Shown here: positions 1 through 8,448 of the stretch, piece after piece
Numbering within the stretch: position 1 is the first letter of the stretch
Layout: the number at the start of each line of letters is the position of its first letter
Source of the DNA: Lachnospiraceae bacterium
Lineage (GTDB): Bacteria > Bacillota > Clostridia > Lachnospirales > Lachnospiraceae
DNA: 64,000 nt
Direction: 5' to 3'
Assembly (NCBI GenBank): GCA_902381685.1
Contig: LR698958.1
Location: 1,241,672 to 1,305,671, forward strand
Notes under the pieces: model-generated
Databases searched by the model: none
The model's input: only the letters and a program-made list of their open reading frames with translations
Told to the model about the DNA's origin: nothing
Made by a program: the position numbers and the translations under genes

Positions 1-1
1 T

Positions 2-964
2 GCTGATGCTGCCGATGCACTTGCCAAGAGCATGCAGTCGTCGTCCAACACAACCGTATCCGCAGAAACGGTTGCAAAAGGTAACGGAGAGACAGATAAG
101 GCAATTTCTTCTTTGAAGAGTTTATTAAATCGGGAAGATCTTCCTGAAGATGTAAAAGCATCTATTCAGGCAAGCATTACTTCTCTGGAAAAAGACAAAC
201 AGACTCGTCAGACTTCCGCTGCTCAGTTAGATAAGCAGATACAGTCTCAGACATCTGAACAAAACAAAGCACTCGCAAACACACAGGAACTGTTAAAACA
301 GGTTGTAGCCGGAACAAAAACAACCAGCGCTATCGTAGATAATGTGGCAGGCAACATGACAAAAATCAATGCAGGAACAACTCAGTTAGCACAGGGTGCA
401 AAAGAATTAGATGCGAAGGTTACAGACTCTAAGTCAGGATTAATCGCACAGATAAACGGCGGTGTTTCCACACTTAAAAACGGAACTTCACAACTCCGTG
501 AAGGTATTGGCGGAAAAAATGGTTTAGCAAACGGATTAAACCAACTGGCTGACGGCGCTTCGCAGGTAAACAGCGGTGCTGCCACACTTAACGAAAAGAT
601 GATAATCGCCAATTCCGGTGCAAAAGAATTACACAAAGGTGCTGCACAACTTTCAGCCGGTGCTTCTCAATTAGATGCCGGTGCAGGTTCTCTTGTTTCC
701 GGATTAAACACATTAAATCAGGGCTCTTCCGCTCTCATTGATGGTGTTAAAAAACTTGATGCAGGCGCTGTCGCTTTAAATGACGGTATGATTAAATTCA
801 ACAAAGAAGGTATCGAAAAACTTGTCAGTGTATTTGACGGTGATATCGACGGTCTTTTGGATAAAGTAAACACAATTTTAGACAGTTCTAAAAACTATAA
901 GAATTTCTCAGGAATCTCTGATGACATGGACGGAGAAGTCAAATTCATCTTTGTAACTGAATAA
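2..964 (+). CDS. YhgE/Pip-type membrane protein, C-terminal part (runs off the left edge)
   Basis: The reading frame is open from the first base, so the 5' part lies outside the window. The visible protein is Ala/Gly/Asn/Gln-rich, with a coiled-coil-like start and then many heptad-like repeats of the form LxxGAxxLxxG (about window residues 110-260), the signature of the extracellular stalk of YhgE/Pip-domain proteins. It ends in a GISDDMDGEVKFI-type tail as these proteins do, so the stop appears genuine. In the family, membrane helices flank such repeats; none is seen in this piece. Members are large membrane proteins, some linked to type VII secretion or phage infection; the role here is unknown. 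Confidence 0.75.
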   Translation, partial: ADAADALAKSMQSSSNTTVSAETVAKGNGETDKAISSLKSLLNREDLPEDVKASIQASITSLEKDKQTRQTSAAQLDKQIQSQTSEQNKALANTQELLKQVVAGTKTTSAIVDNVAGNMTKINAGTTQLAQGAKELDAKVTDSKSGLIAQINGGVSTLKNGTSQLREGIGGKNGLANGLNQLADGASQVNSGAATLNEKMIIANSGAKELHKGAAQLSAGASQLDAGAGSLVSGLNTLNQGSSALIDGVKKLDAGAVALNDGMIKFNKEGIEKLVSVFDGDIDGLLDKVNTILDSSKNYKNFSGISDDMDGEVKFIFVTE

Positions 965-1035
965 TGTGAAATAAGTGTGAACGGGGACGTAGTAAAACTT
1001 AAAAATACTACGTCCCCGTTCACACTTATTTCACA
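965..1035. repeat. 30-bp perfect inverted repeat, REP-like hairpin or bidirectional terminator
   Basis: Arms 965-994 and 1006-1035 are perfect reverse complements around an 11-base A-rich loop. The core contains ACGGGGACGTAGTA. It begins directly after the stop codon of the YhgE/Pip gene, and its right arm supplies the last two codons and the TAA stop (1026-1028) of the convergent guanine deaminase gene. There is no long U-run, so a simple intrinsic terminator is not the only reading; the GGGGACG core resembles REP-type palindromes seen in clostridial genomes (from memory, unverified). Confidence 0.8.
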
Positions 1036-2297
1036 TTTTCACCGGCAATATATTTATCCACTACACATCTGTCGTCCGCCAAATAGATAAGACGCTCTAT
1101 CCTTTCTTTAACGTTTAATTCCCTCATTGTTCTTAAGGAAGAATCGTCCAATACAACCGCATCGAATTCAAACCCGTCTTCAAAACTTCCCACTTTTCCA
1201 AAGAACTGTCCTCCCCCTTTTGTTGCTAAATAGAATGCTTCTTCTACTTTTAGCGGAGTAAGGTCAGTGTCCAGTAATCTCCATCTTAACTTTGAAACCT
1301 GGAGGGCATCTGCCATCGCTCTGAAAATAGATAGATCAAATCCGCCTGCCACGTCACTTCCCAATCCCATTTTTATACCCATATCCAAATATTTTCGAAT
1401 TGGCGCAACGCCTGAGGAAAGGTTTGTGTTGGATTGCGGGCAATGTGCAATAAATACATTTTGTTTCGCCATTAATTCCATTTCTTCTTCCGTGCTATGC
1501 ACACAGTGCGCCATAATGGCGGGATACTTATTTCCAAACATACCAAATTGACTGTATGCCTCTCCGTAAAATCCTGTGTTCGGACAGAGTTCCCGTACCC
1601 ACTCGATTTCTCCCATATTCTCTGACAGATGGGATTGCACCGGCAAATGATACTTTTCCTGTATGTCCGCCAGTTTTTTCATTAATCCGTCTGAGCATGT
1701 AGGAATGAATCGCGGAGTTAAAATCGGTCTCATTTTACAAAAACGTTTTTGCGCTTCCTCTATCCACTCGATTGTCCTCTGTGCCGACACACTGTCATTT
1801 TCTTCACACAGTTCTTCCGGACTGTTTCTATCCATATTCACTTTTCCGACATATCCCTTAAACCCTCTTCTTTCCAACATTTCCATCAGTACTAATGTTG
1901 CCTCGTTATGGATTGTCCCGAAAATACAGGCGCGGGTTGTAGCACTCTTCATCAAGTCGTCCACAAAAATCTCATAGGCTTTCCCGGCATATTCTAAGTC
2001 CGCATATTTCGCCTCTTCCCTGAACGTATGCGCATTTAGCCAATCAATTAATTCTAAATCCATTCCAAGTCCGCGAAATGTGTATTGCGGGGCATGGACA
2101 TGCAAGTCCGTTAATCCCGGAATAATAAGTTTGTTACCATAGTCATGACACGGAAGATTTTTGTATTTTTCCGGTAAAGATTGAAAGACTCCTTTGCATA
2201 TCCCGTTTTCACAGACGAGATAACTGTTTTCTGCCGTTACAAATTCCGTACGGCTTTTACTAAAACAAATATTTCCTTTTAGCACAAATGTACTCAT
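1026..2297 (-). CDS. guaD: guanine deaminase (amidohydrolase superfamily)
   Basis: 423 residues, close to the family's usual length. It hydrolyses guanine to xanthine and ammonia in the cytoplasm. Metal-site residues are visible: HxH at His66/His68 inside PGLTDLHVHAP, His223 and Glu226 in HLSENMGE, His264 in MAHCVHS, and Asp315 in LGSDVAGG. The motifs around APQYTFRGLGMD and WLNAHTF fit GuaD rather than chlorohydrolases such as AtzA/TrzN. The start is supported by GGAGAG a few bases upstream. The leader carries a purine-type riboswitch, which agrees with the substrate. The last codons lie in a long inverted repeat. Xanthine could feed catabolism or the xpt salvage gene at 35.2 kb. Confidence 0.9.
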   Translation of the reverse strand: MSTFVLKGNICFSKSRTEFVTAENSYLVCENGICKGVFQSLPEKYKNLPCHDYGNKLIIPGLTDLHVHAPQYTFRGLGMDLELIDWLNAHTFREEAKYADLEYAGKAYEIFVDDLMKSATTRACIFGTIHNEATLVLMEMLERRGFKGYVGKVNMDRNSPEELCEENDSVSAQRTIEWIEEAQKRFCKMRPILTPRFIPTCSDGLMKKLADIQEKYHLPVQSHLSENMGEIEWVRELCPNTGFYGEAYSQFGMFGNKYPAIMAHCVHSTEEEMELMAKQNVFIAHCPQSNTNLSSGVAPIRKYLDMGIKMGLGSDVAGGFDLSIFRAMADALQVSKLRWRLLDTDLTPLKVEEAFYLATKGGGQFFGKVGSFEDGFEFDAVVLDDSSLRTMRELNVKERIERLIYLADDRCVVDKYIAGENVK

Positions 2298-2330
2298 ATA
2301 TTCACTCTCCGTTCTTCTTTTCTATGCAGC

Positions 2331-2431
2331 AAAAAACTACCGTCAGATAGTCTTTCGCCTTTTGCAAGGCTTATAGTAAACTATTACGGTAGTTTGTAGA
2401 AACGTCCAACCAATTATGGAACTATATAAGC
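2331..2431 (-). promoter_or_regulatory. purine (guanine-type) riboswitch with overlapping terminator, probable ON switch
   Basis: Read on the minus strand: P1 GCTTATA/TATAAGC (outer limits 2431 and 2369), the conserved J2/3 segment GTTTCTAC, P3 AAACTA/TAGTTT with loop CCGTAA, and J3/1 TACTATA, with C at the position that reads guanine (position 74 in xpt numbering). P2 (TCCA/TGGA) is short and its loop, containing TAATTGG, departs from consensus. After P1 comes a terminator: AAACTACCGT of the aptamer's P3 region can pair with ACGGTAGTTT, followed by a U-run (plus-strand A-run 2331-2336). The terminator strand overlaps P3, so ligand binding should block termination, giving an ON switch for guanine deaminase. 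Confidence 0.8.
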
Positions 2432-2443
2432 ATTGTTCACCTG

Positions 2444-3235
2444 TTAATCTTCTTTCAGAAACCTTTCGGCCTCCCTCTCCATTTTCATTCTGCGGAAATA
2501 GGAACTCATCTCATCTGCCATTCCCGACAGTCGATTGAGCAGTGTGGAAAAATCTTTCAGCATTGCATCATCCTGAAAATACGGATAGACAATGTCATGA
2601 TCCACTTCACTCCAACCTTCCTCAAAAAGTGTTCTCCCCTGAATCTCCACATAATATCCTTTGTACTTAATAATATAGTGCAGTGAACGGTAAATACCGC
2701 CCGCCTTAATCTCAATCAGATTCTCATCATAGATGCGGCTGTCCCCCGAACGCTTATAAACTTTCGGTCGCTCCGCAATATAATTATGTGTTATATCCTC
2801 ATCAAAGTCATGAAGTCTGTCCACAACATAACAGTCCGGATTATTTTCAAAAACAGTTGTAATATAATGATGAAAATGAACCCAGTCTTCACGATATAGG
2901 AAAAGCACACGGATTCCGATTAAATCCGTATTATACTTGTAATAATTATCCCTGTTAATTTCTGCATATTTTTCCTTTGCCTCTCTTCTCTTTCGGATAA
3001 TCTTCTCTATCAAATGACCTGCAGCCTTTGTTCTATATCGGTAAGAGTGTATTCCTGCCCTCTCTATATCATACAGATAGTCATTGACAAACTCTTTGCC
3101 AAGCCTTCTCAACTTATCTTCAATCTCTTTATAGTTAGCATAGATAGCCTCTAATTCACTCCACTCCATTTCCGCCTCGCGAAACTCTTGTTCCGTGATA
3201 TTGTACTCTTTCAGGAATTCCCTTTTATTTATCAT
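2444..3235 (-). CDS. RelA/SpoT-domain protein, small alarmone synthetase-like GTP pyrophosphokinase
   Basis: 263 residues from the ATG at 3235, chosen because AGAGGTG lies five bases upstream; an in-frame start at 3262 lacks a site. The central part carries the RelA/SpoT synthetase fold: YNTDLIGIRVLFL, GGIYRSLHYIIKYKG, YYVEIQGRT, and EEGWSEVDHD. No HD hydrolase, TGS or ACT domain is present, so it is a single-domain synthetase type making (p)ppGpp from ATP and GDP/GTP. It has a longer charged N-terminus (about 60 residues) and C-terminus than typical RelP/RelQ. It sits upstream of guaD on the same strand with 12 bases before the riboswitch, so read-through into the guanine-controlled leader is possible. 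Confidence 0.8.
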   Translation of the reverse strand: MINKREFLKEYNITEQEFREAEMEWSELEAIYANYKEIEDKLRRLGKEFVNDYLYDIERAGIHSYRYRTKAAGHLIEKIIRKRREAKEKYAEINRDNYYKYNTDLIGIRVLFLYREDWVHFHHYITTVFENNPDCYVVDRLHDFDEDITHNYIAERPKVYKRSGDSRIYDENLIEIKAGGIYRSLHYIIKYKGYYVEIQGRTLFEEGWSEVDHDIVYPYFQDDAMLKDFSTLLNRLSGMADEMSSYFRRMKMEREAERFLKED

Positions 3236-3291
3236 ATCTTCACCTCTGTATGAGTATAGCATACAAACAAATCGTTATTCAACCAAAACAG

Positions 3292-3322
3292 AAAAAAGGC
3301 AGAAAATATTTCCGCCTTTTTC
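3292..3322 (-). terminator. intrinsic terminator of the fucosidase gene
   Basis: Hairpin between the fucosidase stop (3331) and the RelA/SpoT gene start. Minus-strand stem GGCGGAAA with TTTCTGCC (one mismatch), flanked by A-run and T-run, so it could work in both directions. Confidence 0.75.
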
Positions 3323-3330
3323 TTCATTCA

Positions 3331-6300
3331 TTATTTTCTTTTTCTAAGAATTGCTACAACAGCCGCAAGTCCTGCCGCCATTCCCGCCATATAGCCAAAT
3401 GGTTCTGCCGTATCGCCTGTTTTAACAGGTGCGGATGGTTTCTGATTATTATTTCCTAACGAAGTTTGTCCGTTTCCATTTTGTTCTCCACTTCCGCTAT
3501 TTCCGGCATTTCCGGTGTTTCCTGTATTTCCGTTATTTCCGCCGTTAGAATTATCAATCGGTTTTAATTTGTCCATTGCTGTATTTAACTCTAATGTTGC
3601 TTTTGCAATTTCCTCTTCTGTTGCTTTGTCATTTGCATAAACCGCTTTTGCGTTATCTAATGCTTTGACAAATACCTCTTTTTCAGAACCGTCTTGATAT
3701 TTTTTCAGGTCGATTCCATTTGCCTTATCGATAGCATTCTTCAATGCACTCTTATCTGTTGCAGGAACTTGATCTTTGTCCTCCAATTTTTCCATTGCAT
3801 CTCTTAATACTTTTGTCACATTTGCAATGTCATCCTGTGTGCATTTTCCTTCTTGTGCCTTTATCAACATATCTTTTGCATCTTTTAATGCTTTTACAAA
3901 CGCGTCTTTTGCCGCTCCGTCTTTATATTCATCAAGAACAATCTTATCTGCATCTGCAATTGCTTTTTCTAACTCAAATGTAATTAATTCAGGACTTACA
4001 ATGTCAAATTTATCAATCTGCGGCGCTCCTTTTTCTCCGCCTTTGATTGTCAGCACACCTTCTCCCGCTGTCTTTACTTTAAACGTAATTTCTTTCTGAT
4101 GTGTTTCTTTTGCACCATCTGTAGCACCTACAGTTGCTGTTCCCGCTTCAATCTTTCCATCTTTTTCACTCCATAAAAATCCGTTTTCCGCAGAACCACT
4201 TCTATAAGTAACGATAACGGCATAATCTCCCGCTTTTTCTGCATTGTAATATAATTTGATTTCGTCATCTTTGTTTAAAGAGTTGACGAATTTTCCATTG
4301 CTTGCCCAATCAGCATCTTTGACTTCCAACTTCCACTCTTCGTCATTTCCACCTACATTGTGTAACTCAAGTCTTTCCGCCTCTAATCTCTTTTCACCTT
4401 TTAGAGGGAATTCAAAACGATTGTCTGCTGCAAGTTTTTCTTTTTCAAATTCTACTTTAATTGTATGAGCGGCATCTACATCTTTAAACGTATATTTTAA
4501 GATGTTACCTACTGATTCACCGTCAACCAATACATCTTTTACCATGTAATCTTTACTTGGCTGCATTGTAAATTCTTTGTTTTCGCCTTCTTTTACTGTT
4601 ACTTTTCCTAAAGGTGAAATTGTTCCGTGTTCTCCTGCCGATGCAGTAATATCGAAGTTACCCATAGCAACTTCTTTTGCAGTTACTTCAAATTTATCTA
4701 AGTTTGGTGAACCTTTTTTGTCTGCTGTAAAGATAAGTTCCCCTGCTCCTGCTTTTGTTACTTCTACATCAAATTCAACTTCTTTATATGTATTAGAATC
4801 TCCATTGTGAACATCAAGAGTTCCCGACTCTACATTTGTACCTGACCAATTTAATGCATTTGGATTATCTGCGTTTCTTCCACTCTGCAATTTTGCCTTA
4901 AATGTATATGTTCCTTCTTTGGCTGCGTAGAATGGAAGTTTAATTTTATTTCCTTCTTCAAACCAGCCTATTTTTGCTCCGTTACTTGCAGTTGTGTCTT
5001 GCTGTACACGAACATATTTATCTGCTGCAGATGTTCCTTTATCTAAAATAAAGTTTTCCGCTTCTAAGTTCTTCTTACCACCCTTTCTCTTTGGAAGTTG
5101 ATATGGGTCTTTTTCTGTATATGTTGCTCTCTTTGCAAGACTTCTGACTGCCACATCTAATTTTCCGACTGCTTCAGCACATTCCTGTGCAGATGGTTTT
5201 GCTTTTTTCGCTACTTTTTCCGCAAACTGAATTGCATCCTGTAATGCTTTATAACTTGCGTCAGTGTAGTTTCCCTCTTGATAATTTGCTTGCTTCACTT
5301 CATCTAACTTTTTCAATAATGCCGATTTGTCAAACTCTTCCGAGTCCGCAATTGTAATACGTGTAGGGGTATTAAATCCTGTAAGCACTTTATTTGTTGG
5401 ATTTACTAATTCTGCTGTAAAAGATAAGTCACCTGTTTTTGCCGGAACACGTTTTGTCGTTACATATGCCTCTGCCTCTGTCTGTCCGTCTTTTAAAGTC
5501 AACTCCATGTTTCCGTCTGCATCGAAGTGATCCTGCCATGCACTACCCGGATTTACCTGGAACGTTACTTTTGTTTCTCCTTTTGCTCCACCAATACGTT
5601 TTACCTTAATCGGAACTTTGCTGTCTTCATTTACACGGTAAGAAGGATACTCAATATCCAACATTCCTTTTCCACCGTTATTTAATGAAAGCAATGCATC
5701 AATACCAATTGCTTGCTTTCCTGTTCCTGTGTTGACAATTTTTAACGTATGCTCCTTATCTTCCAAAGTTTCCGATTCAAAAATTCTCTGTCCTAATTTT
5801 CTTGCTGTTCCCTTTGTATTGATTGTGGCTACTTTTTTATCATCGATATAAATATCTGCAGGTCCATGATTTGGATCAACCGTTCCTACAAGCCATGCCT
5901 TTGTTCCTGTAAACTTAACAGTTGCCTGTGCATTTGGTTCACACCACATTCCCGTTCCTTCAATAAACTGATCGCCCGACTCTTGACTCCAATCTTTTGC
6001 AGTAAATTTTCTGTCATCTGTGATTTCCAAGCCTTCCGGAATACCGTTTCCTAACGCCATATCGTCTGTCGCTTTGTACACACCGATTTCGCTTAACATT
6101 GGCACTTTATGCTCTGCTTTCTCATCTGCCGTTACTGTAATACGAACTTTTTTACCTTTTACAGCATTTTTTCTAGCCAAACGTTTCGCTCCGATTGTCT
6201 TGCCTTCGTCAAATTTCTTCCATTCTCCGCTTTCTGTTTGATACTCGATTTTGTATGAACCAATTCTCTGTCCAAATTCAATAGATTCCTCAACTGAAAC

Positions 6301-7692
6301 AACATCAAATGTTTTCAATCCACCTAAGTCGATGGTAAGAGTACCTGTTTTTTTGTCATCATCAACTGTCCAATATGTATCGTCTTTTCCGTCTAATACA
6401 TTTTGTGGAGAGAATTTTTTATCATTTCCACGAACAGTACTTGCTGTTACTTTAGCACCTTTTGCCAAATTATCTTTAAATGTGTTTTTAATTCCTTTTC
6501 CAAACTCAGTTACACGATTTAAAATAGCCTGATCTACTTTACCCTCTTTATTTGGCGGAACATTTAATAATAACGGTGCATTATGTCCTACAGAACGGAA
6601 GTACATCTCCGATAACGCTTTCATATCTTTTGGTGATTTCTTCCCTTCTCCCCAGAACCAGCCTGATGTAATACGAGCATCTGCCTCCGGAACTGTCCAC
6701 TGATTACCGTCTACATAACCTTTCGTATAACCACTCTTTGTATTACTGTCAATCGTATTTTCATCTTTATTTACATTAGATTTTGACCATGTTTCTGTAT
6801 CAGCAAAACCATTTTCATTTCCAATCCAACGAACTGTTGTATATGCCTCTGCACCGAACAGAAGACAATCATCTTTCTGTCCACCTTTTTTTCCTTCATA
6901 TTGTTGGATAGTGTCAAACCATTTTTCAAATGTATAGTTCTGCACTGCTGAACCTGAACCTTTCGCCCCGTCCATCCAGACTTCTACGAAACGACCATTA
7001 TTTCCGTATTTTTCATTATTCAAAATCTCTATTAACTGATTATTATAATATTCGTTATAATCATCAACATCCAGTTCTTCTACTTCTTCCCATGTTTTAT
7101 TATTTAACGGTTTTCCTTTATCATCACAAAGAGGTTTTCCGTCCTTATCATAATAGCCGTAACTTTTAGCATTTACATCCCAAGGTGAGAGATAAAGTCC
7201 CATATCCATATTATATTTTGTACAGGCTGTCGAGATTTCTGCCAAAACATCACCACTATATCCTGCTTTCTGTGAATCGTGTTCTGTATATTTGCTTGGC
7301 CAAATACAAAATCCGTCATGATGTTTAGCCGTAACAATTAACTTCTTAAATCCAGCTTCATGAAGTGTTTTTACCATTGTTTCTGCATCAAAATCGTTTT
7401 TCAATGCAAACTGCTCCGGTTTCTCCTTTCCATTTCCCCACTCACTACCGGTGTAAGTGTTCATACCGAAATGACAAAATGCTGCCAATTCATCTTTCTG
7501 ATATTTATACTGGTTGGCACTTGGTATTACTTTGTCTTTTTCAGGTGCATTTGTATTATTGTCTGCTAAATCTTCTGCTGTTACACCTTCTTTTGTCGCT
7601 GCTGAAACATCAAGGGTTGCTATTCCTGAAAAAACACTCGAACCCATAAGGGTTGCTGCTAACAGTAAACTAACTACTTGTTTCTTTTTCAT
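3331..7692 (-). CDS. secreted, cell-wall-anchored multidomain GH29 alpha-L-fucosidase
   Basis: 1,453 residues from the ATG at 7692 (GGAAAAG upstream; the in-frame 7749 start precedes the signal peptide and has no site). Order: signal peptide 1-32; GH29 catalytic domain about 55-400, with HHDGFCIW and the likely nucleophile Asp241 in VEVWMDGAKG; F5/8-type C carbohydrate-binding domain about 405-541; a beta-sandwich module about 545-675; a Calx-beta-like segment about 676-782; FIVAR-like helices 788-853; two CBM6/35-like modules (about 875-1005 and 1100-1233) flanking an InlB-B-repeat-like domain; two further FIVAR repeats 1238-1380; Gly/Asn linker; sorting signal PVKTGD, membrane helix, RKRK. 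It should release fucose from host glycans at the cell surface. Monocistronic between a terminator and its own promoter. Confidence 0.92.
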   Translation of the reverse strand: MKKKQVVSLLLAATLMGSSVFSGIATLDVSAATKEGVTAEDLADNNTNAPEKDKVIPSANQYKYQKDELAAFCHFGMNTYTGSEWGNGKEKPEQFALKNDFDAETMVKTLHEAGFKKLIVTAKHHDGFCIWPSKYTEHDSQKAGYSGDVLAEISTACTKYNMDMGLYLSPWDVNAKSYGYYDKDGKPLCDDKGKPLNNKTWEEVEELDVDDYNEYYNNQLIEILNNEKYGNNGRFVEVWMDGAKGSGSAVQNYTFEKWFDTIQQYEGKKGGQKDDCLLFGAEAYTTVRWIGNENGFADTETWSKSNVNKDENTIDSNTKSGYTKGYVDGNQWTVPEADARITSGWFWGEGKKSPKDMKALSEMYFRSVGHNAPLLLNVPPNKEGKVDQAILNRVTEFGKGIKNTFKDNLAKGAKVTASTVRGNDKKFSPQNVLDGKDDTYWTVDDDKKTGTLTIDLGGLKTFDVVSVEESIEFGQRIGSYKIEYQTESGEWKKFDEGKTIGAKRLARKNAVKGKKVRITVTADEKAEHKVPMLSEIGVYKATDDMALGNGIPEGLEITDDRKFTAKDWSQESGDQFIEGTGMWCEPNAQATVKFTGTKAWLVGTVDPNHGPADIYIDDKKVATINTKGTARKLGQRIFESETLEDKEHTLKIVNTGTGKQAIGIDALLSLNNGGKGMLDIEYPSYRVNEDSKVPIKVKRIGGAKGETKVTFQVNPGSAWQDHFDADGNMELTLKDGQTEAEAYVTTKRVPAKTGDLSFTAELVNPTNKVLTGFNTPTRITIADSEEFDKSALLKKLDEVKQANYQEGNYTDASYKALQDAIQFAEKVAKKAKPSAQECAEAVGKLDVAVRSLAKRATYTEKDPYQLPKRKGGKKNLEAENFILDKGTSAADKYVRVQQDTTASNGAKIGWFEEGNKIKLPFYAAKEGTYTFKAKLQSGRNADNPNALNWSGTNVESGTLDVHNGDSNTYKEVEFDVEVTKAGAGELIFTADKKGSPNLDKFEVTAKEVAMGNFDITASAGEHGTISPLGKVTVKEGENKEFTMQPSKDYMVKDVLVDGESVGNILKYTFKDVDAAHTIKVEFEKEKLAADNRFEFPLKGEKRLEAERLELHNVGGNDEEWKLEVKDADWASNGKFVNSLNKDDEIKLYYNAEKAGDYAVIVTYRSGSAENGFLWSEKDGKIEAGTATVGATDGAKETHQKEITFKVKTAGEGVLTIKGGEKGAPQIDKFDIVSPELITFELEKAIADADKIVLDEYKDGAAKDAFVKALKDAKDMLIKAQEGKCTQDDIANVTKVLRDAMEKLEDKDQVPATDKSALKNAIDKANGIDLKKYQDGSEKEVFVKALDNAKAVYANDKATEEEIAKATLELNTAMDKLKPIDNSNGGNNGNTGNTGNAGNSGSGEQNGNGQTSLGNNNQKPSAPVKTGDTAEPFGYMAGMAAGLAAVVAILRKRK

Positions 7693-7714
7693 AACTTTTC
7701 CTTTCTTTTTGTGT

Positions 7715-7743
7715 ATTTTATCAATTACATCCACATATATCAA
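7715..7743 (-). promoter_or_regulatory. sigma-A promoter of the fucosidase gene
   Basis: Minus strand: -35 TTGATA (7738-7743), 17-bp spacer, -10 TAAAAT (7715-7720), about 22 bases before the start codon. Confidence 0.7.
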
Positions 7744-7759
7744 ATGCAATTTGTTATAA

Positions 7760-7777
7760 TTGTATCACATGACACAA
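7760..7777. promoter_or_regulatory. 18-bp near-perfect palindrome upstream of the fucosidase promoter
   Basis: TTGTATCA CA TGACACAA: 8-base arms with one mismatch, ending about 17 bp upstream of the -35 box, a usual place for an activator site. The cognate regulator is not recognised in this window. Confidence 0.4.
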
Positions 7778-7834
7778 AAAAAGAAAATGGTATTATTACT
7801 TTTTTATTTATTTTTACATGATTCAATAGTATTT

Positions 7835-8380
7835 TTATCTATTTTTACTATATTCAACTTCCAAAATAGACATGAAAATATCATCTGCATATTTTCCCTC
7901 ATCTAAAACCGCATCTCTGCGGATACCTTCCACTTTAAATCCACTTTTTTCGTATAAGTGTTTTGCTCTCTCATTAAAGGAAAAGACATCCAATTCTAAA
8001 CGATGCAGTTTTAATTCTTCAAATGCAAAACAAATTGCCGTTTTCACCGCCCAACTTCCAATTCCTTTCCCCCTTTCTACAGAATGAAAAATGCAAATGC
8101 GATAATTCGCACTCTTTACTTTCCAATCTATATCGTTAATGACACTTTCACCTATAATTTTTCCCTCCGGTGAAAAAATAAGGAAATCGTATCTATCCTC
8201 GGAGATTAAACATTTTTCATAAAAAGAGAGGACTTCTTCTCTCGTGAATGTTTCCTTACAACCAGTAAATCGGGCAACCTCCTTATCCAGCGGATTGAAA
8301 TTTTGCTCATAATACGCTTCTTTGTCTTTTTCTTCTGCCTGACGAATAATATATCCATCCTTCTCCCATATTTTTTTCAT
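7835..8380 (-). CDS. GNAT family N-acetyltransferase (RimJ/RimL-like)
   Basis: 181 residues from the ATG at 8380, which follows GGGGTGG; the in-frame 8398 ATG has no site. The acetyl-CoA binding loop is visible as SVERGKGIGSWA (about residues 100-112), and the C-terminal LELDVFSFNERAKHLYEKSGF is the RimJ/RimL beta4-alpha4 pattern. Members acetylate N-terminal amines of ribosomal proteins, or small molecules such as polyamines and antibiotics; the substrate here cannot be told. Downstream of the GGGtGRT pair on the same strand, but separated from it by a terminator. Confidence 0.8.
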   Translation of the reverse strand: MKKIWEKDGYIIRQAEEKDKEAYYEQNFNPLDKEVARFTGCKETFTREEVLSFYEKCLISEDRYDFLIFSPEGKIIGESVINDIDWKVKSANYRICIFHSVERGKGIGSWAVKTAICFAFEELKLHRLELDVFSFNERAKHLYEKSGFKVEGIRRDAVLDEGKYADDIFMSILEVEYSKNR

Positions 8381-8402
8381 TTTCCCACCCCTTTTCATAC
8401 AG

Positions 8403-8431
8403 AAAAAGACACATCAATATGATGTGCCTTT
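8403..8431 (-). terminator. intrinsic terminator after the GGGtGRT gene
   Basis: Minus strand AAAGGCACATCA, short loop, TGATGTGTCTTT (one G-T pair), then TTCTG; it starts 17 bases past the stop at 8449. Confidence 0.75.
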
Positions 8432-8448
8432 ATCTCTTATAATCCTAA

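Noticed and set aside
3744..7759. Many open frames on the plus strand through the fucosidase gene
   Set aside because: They are antisense shadows with low-complexity Ser/Leu/Phe composition and no ribosome binding sites.
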